A DNA stretch of 64,000 nucleotides, taken from positions 29,046,424 through 29,110,423 of the forward strand of contig CM056376.1 in NCBI GenBank assembly GCA_029718625.1. The letters are read 5' to 3'. The number at the start of each line of letters is the position of its first letter. The first letter of the stretch is position 1. Shown piece by piece: positions 52,701 to 60,800 of this stretch. The translations under genes and the position numbers were made by a program. The DNA is from Synaphobranchus kaupii (Eukaryota > Chordata > Actinopteri > Anguilliformes > Synaphobranchidae). The notes below the pieces were generated by a model. It worked only from the letters and a program-made list of their open reading frames with translations, made no database searches and was not told the DNA's origin.

Positions 52701-55479
52701 TTTGTAATAATTAATCACAGCAATGGTGCGCGAATGTGCAGTCCCCGGTTGTGGGAAAAAAATGTCTGGACGCTCAAATACCAGTTTTCACAGGCTTTCC
52801 GTTCTCTGACCCAGAAAGATTGAGACTTTGGCTGGTTGTCTTACGGATCGACATAAAACACTCCAGTCAATCAACTCCGTTTGGCAGACTCGCGAGTTTG
52901 TGGAGCGCATTTCGACGCTACTGATTTCTGTAACCGCAAATCAGAAGCAAAACACTGGTTTCTAAAGAACACAGCTGTTCCCTCGTGTCGGACCTGCAGC
53001 ACTATCAAGCACCGGAGCGGAGGTAAGTTATATTTAGCTATATACGTTACTAACATTTTTATTTTTTTTGAGCGCAGTCCTCTGACCCAGCACTCAATAC
53101 CAACTAACAAAAATCCGAGCTTGACATAAGTTGTTTTCTTGTAACAAAACTGTCGGAAACGTTCATCAACTATAACTTTTTTACAATTCTATAAAGGTTT
53201 TATTTACAAATGCTTGACGCATGGTGTCCTGTCCAAAGTTCTCATCTATCACATATCTGTTGGCAGTCATAGTGTAGGCTAATGGTAATCAATGGAGATG
53301 ATCCAGTGTCATCCACGGATACATCCAGGTTTTCAATGGCATTCGGTAGCAACAGGATCCCACTCCCTACAACACAAACTTTCCCTCCTCTCTGGGCATC
53401 TGCTTGCACCTCTTGCAAGAACACCAAAAGTCCCCCGAAATTCTTGGTCTAGCCTCGGCAGCGACTTCGGATAACATTACCTGCGCAACTTCAGCCTCTC
53501 TCTTCTCTTGCTCTCTTATCATCCATCTCTTGTAGTTCCGTGTCCGTGTATTTCTGGCTCAAATCTGTAGCCAGTAACGTCAAAGTCAAAATCGAATTCT
53601 TCGTCTTCGTAATCATTATAATCATCCAAGTTTTTTTGTGGAAATTGTAGCCTACGTTGATGCAGGTAAACAAACGCAGACTGCTCATCTAGATAGTTTC
53701 GTAAACGCCGGCACACCTTCCCGCTCCCCTAACCCCCGACACATAGTACTTCCCGCGGGAGCAGCGAAAACAAGCAACAGAGAAATGCTTACTTCCAAGC
53801 CATGCCAAGCACGTAAAAATGTTCGGATTGAGATACATTTCACAGGAGAGCATACTGAGACCGGTAACAATACACCCTGAGCTTCCCGTCTCATTTATTG
53901 TACATGAAACGCACATTTATCGAACATTTCTGGTTGCCCCGTTCACTTCCATTGTAGCCCAGTGAGAGCCTACAGGAAATCTGTACCCGAACTCAATACT
54001 GGACCGATCAGCGAAAAAATGGACTTCATGGGTCAGGTTCATGGAAGACGGACCGCAAATAGGGTCCAAGGTCCAAAATAGCGAACTTACCCTTTAATGA
54101 TTTAATTGTTGTAAGAAACCAGCTGGTGCTTTTATTTATTTATTTATTTTTTTGCCTTTCCCAGAATTGACAGTGATTCACTGGTTTATATTTTGGCCTC
54201 ACAATGTCATGGCTTTGACTTCTTCGCCAGAGAGATTGTGTAATTTTGTCCTTGGGGTTTTGAGATAAGCTGGTGATGAGTATCCCCAGTGACAGAGCTG
54301 AGAATGGGGTGTGAGATTGGAGAGGGATTGGGGCTCACCGCCTGGCTGGCAGGGGGACCCCTGCGTGATGTTTTCCCACCCTGGCGAAGGGGGGTGGCAG
54401 GCTGGCTTCCTGCTCCATGGTCTCAGCCTGGGCCTGGCCCTCGTCTGGCCCCCTGCCGGGCCTTCCTCTGCAGCGTGCAGTCTGTGTAGTGCCTGCTCAA
54501 TGTCCACCATGATGGCTTTGTGGTCATTCTGCAGACCTGACAAACACAGAGATGTGTGGGAACATCCAACAATTTCACGAGTGCTTGGTGGTATGAAATT
54601 CACCGGTGAAAAAAAGAGATAACCGAAGCACCCACTGCATTAAATGTTCCCACACAAATATAATGGTAGGACAAAGTGTCACCTAATCGAAATGCTGCCT
54701 GCACACACTGAATTTGTTTAGGAGCATTAAGTAAAATGCACAGGTGTCTGTAGCTTTTCCAAAGGCATAGTAAAGAAAAAAACATTGCTTACAGGAGATG
54801 TTGTGCCTTGCCGTTCGAACCTGGTACTCATTAACATCCGCACGTGGATAACCACTTCCCCGTCAACCAAAGGGCCTTCGATTCCAACACCTTGCTGTAG
54901 TGGAAGGTAAACAAAATGAACGTCAAGCTCAGTTATGTCTCAGTGCATCATGAACCACACGAGAAGGTTAAATAATGTAAATAATGTTAATTTGCAGTCA
55001 ACCACCGGACATGGCACAAAGATTACGAAACAAAAACTAATCAAGATGCGTCCCAACATTGAGGACAGTCCATTATGAATGCATATTTAGCTAATGCTAG
55101 TTAGCTAGATAAACGTTTTACTACTTAGATGTGGAGATCTTCACCTTTATGAGGATTTACCAGCAAGCAGTCGAACGATTTTAATGTCCGTGGACAAATA
55201 ATACATTAATTGGAAGGAAAATAAAGGCAATGCAATTGTTTAACATTGATTACTCTAGCTCACGTTAAGGTAAAAACAGTAACGTTAGCCAGTTCGCGGT
55301 GCTAGTTACACAATCTCAGTAAAGGTGCGTTTAATTCAAAGGTGACTTACATCTTCAAGAACGTCATAATATGCCTTAATCTGCTCTTCAATTGAGTCTT
55401 TCTTTTTGACAAGATTTTGAACATCGTCAATTGTTATCGTGGAATCCGAGTCATGATTGTATTCTTCGGTCATCTTCAT
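49724..55479 (-). CDS. psmd9: PSMD9 (Bridge-1/p27), proteasome assembly chaperone, whole coding span
   Basis: PSMD9 helps assemble the six-ATPase ring base of the 26S proteasome and carries a PDZ domain that binds C-terminal tails. Six coding exons: 55351-55479, 54793-54894, 54339-54536, 50950-51052, 50738-50829, 49724-49751. The N-terminal helical part (exons 1-3) keeps IEEQIKAYYDVLED, RTARHNIS and LQNDHKAIMVDIEQALHRLH; the PDZ part (exons 4-6) keeps VGDEIIEFGSVNT, ITVIREEQKVHLGLTPLRWS, GEGLLGCNIVPLHR. As written, exon 2 has one frame break, exon 3 has three and exon 4 one. With these resolved it is 216 codons plus stop (human 223 residues), all splice sites and phases fit, and no codon is lost. 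Intron 3 is 3.3 kb and holds two TTAA-flanked elements. Confidence 0.92.
49843..50490. mobile_element. TTAA-flanked MITE in psmd9 intron 5
   Basis: A 648-bp element with ends AGCACAACTGAACTTTGGTA and TACCAAAGTTCAGTTGTGCT, inverted arms of about 150 bases (ATGGTGGAGAAATATGTTTG versus AACATATCTCACCACCAT), and TTAA on both sides (49839-49842, 50491-50494). The frames inside are short and unrecognised. Confidence 0.85.
50738..50829 (-). CDS. psmd9: psmd9 coding exon 5 (PDZ end)
   Basis: KESLSITVIREEQKVHLGLT PLRWSGEGLLG, in frame throughout. It matches KPLNVTVIRRGEKHQLRLVP TRWAGKGLLG. Donor GG|GTGAGT. Confidence 0.95.
50950..51052 (-). CDS. psmd9: psmd9 coding exon 4, frame break (PDZ start)
   Basis: GLRVGDEIIEFGSVNT, then one extra base at CCC 51003-51005, then NFKTLQNIASVVQHSEG. 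It matches LQVDDEIVEFGSVNTQNFQS of human. Length 103 where 102 fits. Donor GGG|GTAGGT. Confidence 0.9.
51128..51936. mobile_element. TTAA-flanked element (piggyBac-like ends) in psmd9 intron 3
   Basis: Ends CTCATTCAGTGCCGTGGGC and CACTCTGCCATTGAATGAG are short inverted repeats flanked by TTAA (51124-51127, 51937-51940). The CTCATTCA-x-TGCC start resembles piggyBac-type termini. The subterminal text repeats TAAGTCGAC / TAATGTCGAC. No transposase. Confidence 0.7.
52218..54093. mobile_element. TTAA-flanked element with 169-bp inverted repeats and a THAP exon
   Basis: Ends AGGGTAAGTTCGCTATTTGG and CCAAAATAGCGAACTTACCCT are the tips of nearly identical inverted repeats 52218-52386 and 53925-54093, with TTAA on each side (52214-52217, 54094-54097). 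TTAA targets, AGGG...CCCT tips and a THAP zinc finger together point to the Kolobok superfamily, though the catalytic part is not visible. It lies in psmd9 intron 3, so both arms are in the transcript. The interior also has minus-strand frames (53519-53716, 53242-53427) I cannot assign. Confidence 0.82.
52723..53022 (+). pseudogene. THAP zinc-finger exon of a transposase-like gene, frame-broken
   Basis: It begins MVRECAVPGCGKKMSGRSNT SFHR, continues in the next frame FPFSDPERLRLWLVVLRIDI K, and in the third RVCGAHFDATDFCN ... LKNTAVPSC. These are the C2CH parts of a THAP domain in order: C5, C10, the later RVCGAHF C and H, and the closing AVPS. The two breaks are near 52793 (an extra C in CACAGGCTTTCC) and 52861 (an extra base in AAAACACTCC). 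It ends CGGAG|GTAAGT, a good donor, so it was a first exon. Inside a TTAA-flanked element, so transposon-derived. Confidence 0.8.
54339..54536 (-). CDS. psmd9: psmd9 coding exon 3, three frame breaks
   Basis: The frame runs CLQNDHKAIMVDIEQALHRL HAAEEGPAG, switches at the five-C run 54449-54453 to PDEGQAQAETMEQEASLPPP FARV, again at CCC/TTTT 54371-54377 to NITQGS, and again at the five-G run 54352-54356 to PASQA. Each piece fits the family (ALHQLHA, PPRAFAKV, ISPGSPASIAG). Net length is one over the 197 the phases require. Confidence 0.83.
54793..54894 (-). CDS. psmd9: psmd9 coding exon 2, frame break
   Basis: Starts QGVGIEGPLVDGE and ends in another frame GYPRADVNEYQVRTARHNIS. The switch lies at 54851-54861, by the run GGGG of GACGGGGAAG. 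Length is 102, where 103 (or 100) would fit the phases. Donor TCCT|GTAAGC. Confidence 0.88.
55351..55479 (-). CDS. psmd9: psmd9 coding exon 1
   Basis: Residues 1-43: MKMTEEYNHDSDSTITIDDV QNLVKKKDSIEEQIKAYYDV LED. A second in-frame ATG is two codons on. Donor GAT|GTAAGT, phase 0. Confidence 0.93.
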
Positions 55480-57111
55480 GGCTTCCCCCTTGAGCTCAAG
55501 TTGTAGAACAAACTACAATTACGGAACACCGAATGGGACAGAATACTTATCCAAAAGCGAAGGATTAATGACTTCATTCTTTTCACAGTTTCATAGTGCT
55601 GCAAATTTTCCATCGTGCTGAAGTGCTTTTCATGAGGATCTCTATCGTTATTTTTATTAGGATAATTCTATAGTACCTTTCGTCTTCGTCTTTTTGCTCA
55701 TTGTGTGCGATTGGCTTTTTTTTTTTTGAGCAACCGAAATTGGGCCTTTAAATTGTATTTCAACTAAACATACACATACGATGAAATCATGAGAAATATC
55801 TGAAAAATAAATGCAGATTCATGATTCATATTTGCAATACAGGTTATGAATAGAAACTGAAAAAATAAAGCTCGGACCACAAAAACATCAAGTTCTTCTA
55901 TTTATTTTGAATACAATACATAAATTATTAGATTAAATCTTCATCATCTTTGGGAACTTTATTTAAAAATGTGTAAACAGTAAAGCTTCATGTTTGCACA
56001 ATTTATTCCACACATATACATCATCCTACTCTGCCCCACCCTACCAGTATAGAGTACAATAAGAGAGAGGGAAAACTTGGAAGAGAAATACAATGAGAAA
56101 ACATGTTATAATAATATAACATTGTATGTAGATCATTTTCAGAATATATAAGCAGAACTAGAAGCTCAACGAAGGCATGCATCATTGTGCTCCAAGGTAT
56201 CATCATAAAAGACTTGAATGCAAAAATACATAAATGCACTAGTGCCCCACTAACATTTGGTTTGGGGGCAAAAACACTTTCTCCACATGGTGGTTTCATT
56301 AGTGAGTTACTGATTTGTTATGGTGTTCCTTTTCATAAAAAGGAATGTTTGGAAAGGCATTAGAGAAAAAAGGTTAAACCTTTAGGCACTTTGGCACCAA
56401 GACGAGAGAAAGCCATGGACACATCACTAGCCTGCAATGCACACACAACACAGGAACCAAACCCTCTCCTCATGACCAGGGTACAAACCTTCAAAGGCAG
56501 CCATCCCTTTATAGCTACGGCTGTACTGAGCCTGTACAGAGAACCTTAAACACACAGTGATCTGCACTCACAGCTCCTCATTCATTTATCTGTGTAACTG
56601 AGTGTTCAGATGTCCCTAAAGGCCAGAGTTTCTCCAGTACTCATGGATCAGGAATGCGATGCCGACCCCTGGTTTACAAAGTGCAAAGAATGGACTTCAG
56701 AACCAGAACACACAATCTAATCTCCTCAGCCCTGAACGTGAGACTACTTTCTTAGAGTGAGCCTCAACCACACGCCAGCAAATAAATTATTAAAAATGGA
56801 AAAACATTTACCCGCACAAAGCCATGAATGTAAACAGGAGACCAATGACAGCTGGCCTCTCTCACTCACAACAGTAACACTTGTGCAAGAGACGCAAAAG
56901 TATACTTTGAAAGCGGAGTCTGGTGGTGTGTGAACATGGTGCTATGGAATGTGGGTGCACAAGCCCTGTGAATCCTACCACGACAGAAAGCTGGCAAAAA
57001 TGGAGAAGCACAGTGTCCCATTTAGTGCCCTTCTCTGTGCTTTCCAATGTATTGTGTTGCGCACAGGAAGGTTGTGTACTTCTCCATGCCAGCTTACATC
57101 CACTCTTACAC
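55480..57111 (-). other. psmd9 upstream region and rabgef1l 3' UTR
   Basis: The minus-strand AATAAA at 55906-55901 is the candidate end of the rabgef1l transcript, giving a 3' UTR of about 1.2 kb with no repeat. The psmd9 promoter should lie in 55480-55880; I see no TATA box. The genes are therefore packed tail to head with about 400 bases between. Confidence 0.5.
55901..55906 (-). terminator. Candidate rabgef1l poly(A) signal
   Basis: AATAAA in TTCAAAATAAATAGAAG, about 1.2 kb past the stop codon. Confidence 0.4.
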
Positions 57112-57829
57112 CTAGGCAGTCATCTCATCCACCTGGGTCTGCACTGACAGATCTATGACATCATCAGCCTGCGCTGGTCCTGAATTAGCCGTCATTTCCT
57201 CCATCTGCGCAGGAGATGACTGGGCAGTGACATCATCAACCTGCGCCTGGTCTGGCGCTGAGATGGCTGTGACCTCATCCACCTGTGTCGGCACCGGAGG
57301 AGACATGACCTCATCAGTCTGCGCGGGTGTTGACTGGGTAGTGATCTCATCCACCTGCTCCTGCTCTGGTGATGAGACGGCTGTGACGTCATCAGTCTGC
57401 ACGGGTGTTGACTGGGTAGTGATCTCATCCACCTGCTCCTGCTCTGGTGCTGAGACGGCTGTGACGTCATCAGTCTGCGTGGGTGTTGACTGGGCAGTAA
57501 TCTCATCCACCTGCTCCCCCTCTGGTGCTGAGACGGCTGTGACGTCATCAGTCTGCGCGGGTGTTGACTGGGCAGTGATCTCATCCACCTGCGCCTGCAC
57601 TGACTGCACCCACTGCTCCAGCTGCCCCTGCAGGGCCTGCAGCCCCAGGGCCACCTTCTCCTGCCGGCCCCCCCAGCTCCAGCAGCTTTTCCCGGGTCTC
57701 CCTGGCCCTCCGCTGGCCCTCGCTCCCCCGCCGAGCCACCCGCCGCCCCTGCATGTACGCCTCAAACTCCTCCGGGCTCAGATTGAGGGCCGACCCGTCC
57801 AGCTTCTCGATGAAGACCACAGCGCAGGA
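57112..57829 (-). CDS. rabgef1l: rabgef1l last coding exon, frame break and repeat tail
   Basis: Starts [28 protein letters not shown] (VPS9 end), runs through an Arg-rich stretch to KLLELG, and meets a seven-C run (57668-57674, plus strand). As written the frame then gives a Gly/Ala tail to a stop at 57581. One base fewer gives [30 protein letters not shown], which matches the Rabex-5 coiled coil (RQERI...LIDW...VQDI) and the repeat tail to TAG at 57114-57112. Length 718 where 717 fits. Confidence 0.9.
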
Positions 57830-60800
57830 CTGAGAAAAGAGGAAGGAGGTAATCACAATTTCATTCCGATTCATTATTAATACAACTTTCATTTACAGCC
57901 CCAAAAGGGAACGGTGAAATCAAAGGTTTATAACTCAAAACGTACAATCCACAGGTTTGTGATTATAGATGGGCCTTCTGTGCCTTCTCGTGAAATTGAG
58001 CTTTTGTATTTGTATAACGTTTTGCACTTTTGTAAGTTTTTGTAAGATACTCAGGGGCTAAAGACACTCATAGTCTAATACTTGGATACACAATATATTG
58101 ATAGCCCCTCCATCATCAACATATATGCGAATAAAGTTAGTTTGTTAGAAATACAGCAGGAAGCCCACCAGGTTGGTGAAGTAGTAGCCGGTCTCCCCGG
58201 CCATGAGACTGTGTGGGAGGCCAAAGCGGATGATGTACTGCATGTTGGAGTGGAGCCGTGGTGGGTTGGCCTTCAGAACCACGTAGATCAGACCCGACAG
58301 GAAGTCATCGGCGTTGGCCGGCTCGGTGTTGGAGGATGCCAGTGCCTGGAACACGTTCTGGCTGCACTTGGACACGCAGGTGAGCTTGTCCTGAGGGGCC
58401 CGCTTTGCGTCCATCTCGATGATCGCTGGACAGGGGTGGGGGGGAGAGGGGAGGAGAAAATGGGAGCGTTTTTTACAGCTGGATATTTTACTGAAGCAAT
58501 TCAGGTGAAGCCCCTTTAGCTCAAGAGTACCTTTGGGTTACAAGCCCAGTTCCCTAATCAGTTTATTCATGGCCTCACGGAAGAAAACAGCACCGACCCA
58601 CTGGCTGGTTTAAACCGTTACCTGTGATGGCGGGCAGGAAGGGGTCACTGACCTCCGACCTCTCGACGGGGAAGGGCACACGCAGCATCTGCGGGGTGAC
58701 CCAGTTCAGCGCCCTGCAAGGGTCAAAGGTCACCCGTCACCACACGTTTCTTTTTGTCAAGAATGGAACCTGCAACCTCTAAGTTGTAATCCCAATTCCA
58801 TAACCATTATGCTACTCAGCTGCCATAGTGATGCTTGACTCCGGTGTAGTATGACGGTAACAAACTGGGCATGTAACTCAGAAGGCTGCATGTTCAGGGG
58901 GGTCGGGGGGGGGGGGGGGGGGGGGGGGTCGTGGGGGGGTCTGTCCGGACCGAGCGGCGGTCTCCCCACGGCGCTCACCGTATCCTCCTCTGCAAGGCGA
59001 GGTCTTTCTGCTCGTCATCGCTGCTGTCGTGACAGAACACCCACTTGTGCAGCCGGGTCATAATCAGCTTCTCAATGTGCTCCATCATCTGAGCTGCATG
59101 CTCCTCCGACAGGCCTGTCCAACCAGAGAGAGAGAGACACCGCAGTTAGCGCACACACGTGAGTGACATGTACACATACAACACACAGAAACACACACTT
59201 ACAACACTCACACAAAACCACACACACAACCCACCCATGCAACATACAGAGAAAAACACATGGACCCCACAATTCTTTTGGACAGTTATTTCAACATTTG
59301 ATCTTGGGAACCATTGAATATTTGATTACTGAATTATTGGGAAAAATATTAAAAAGACAGATGCAAACGCATAACAGATACACAGTCCCTGCCTTCTTAA
59401 ATACGCACTTCTGAAATGAGTCGCAGCACTCTGGTAGAAATCATGCACCAGGTCAGATTGCTTCTGCACAGGTAGGGCCTACAATAACAGGAAAAAGAGT
59501 GTAAGGTGAGCTTAGACGTTCGTCCTCAAACACACTGACCTCACACAGAGCCAACAGAGAGGTGGCTTTGTTTACAACATCCATATGAAGGGCATAACGG
59601 TCCCTATAACAGACCCAGTGTTATCTTGTATTGGGCTTTTACAAAGACTGATAACAGGAGGAGTAAAAGTCATGTGAGATGCAAACAGGGCTTTCTGTGG
59701 TTGGAGAACACTTACTAAGCACAGAGCCTTAACTCTAGTGGTGTTCAGGGTAGACATTATGGCACTGAACACGAGAGATGAGAACACACTGCAATCTGCC
59801 CAGTTGTGATTAATGTGATGTTGTTTGAAGTACAGTAGACATATACAGGGCTGTAGCAGTTGTCAAAGCTCTGTGCTGATACACCCGGATGGAGAACAGG
59901 CTGATGTTAGCGTTTGGGCTGATCAATTTAATTTCCTGTCTTTTCAGGCTTTTGGCAAATGCAAACACACTGTTCAACACTCAAGGATGCGGCCCTGGTT
60001 CCTCTCAACGCTCTTTCCTGTACCATCCTCAACACTGTCCCCTTTGGATTTTTTGTGTGGGGGTTTAGGCCGGGGTGCACGCGTACCCCACGCTGTCAAG
60101 TGTATTGTGGCACATCCTTTTGTAAGGGTCAGCACCGCTAGCAGATCTGGGTTCAAATAGCATTTGTTTTGGATTCAAATACTTTTCTGCATTTGACTAA
60201 ACTTGCCTGGTGTATTGGAACAAATTAAATAATCCCAAAAGTGCAAACCCTGCCCATATGCTCCTCCTAGCAGGCTAAAATGCACCAGGCAAGATCAATG
60301 GAGAACAGAAAAGTATTTGAATCCAAAACACATACTATACATAACCAGCAGTTCTCTGACCATGAGGACTGCGATTTGAATATCAGGACCTGACATGGTA
60401 GAGTAGGCCTCCATGGTGTTGAAGACTGTAAGGCTGTAAGTAGCAGATGGGTTTGAGGGTTTGGTGTTAGATGTTAGGGGCGGGGCTTGTACACTAGGGG
60501 TAGGGCCAGTATGCCCTTACATGGTAGGCCTCCATGGTGTTGAAGACTGTAAGGCTGTAAGTAGCAGATGGGTTTGAGGGTGTGGTGTTAGATGTTAGGG
60601 GCGGGGCTTGTACACTAGGGGCAGGGCCAGTATGCCCTTACATGGTAGGCCTCCATGGTGTTGAAGACTGTAAGGCTGTAAGTAGCAGATGGGTTTGAGG
60701 GTGTAGTGTTAGATGTTAGGGGCGGGGCTTGTACACTAGGGGCAGGGCCAGTATGCCCTTACATGGTAGGCCTCCATGGTGTTGAAGACTGTAAGGCTGT

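Noticed and set aside
53491..53716. Acidic minus-strand frame in the THAP element
   Set aside because: It is unrecognised and opposite to the THAP exon; it could be a second element gene but there is no motif to support it.
57155..57880. A 241-residue plus-strand open frame, the longest in the window
   Set aside because: It is the exact antisense of the rabgef1l last exon; its Ser/Cys/Thr repeats mirror the 26-residue coding repeats of the minus strand.
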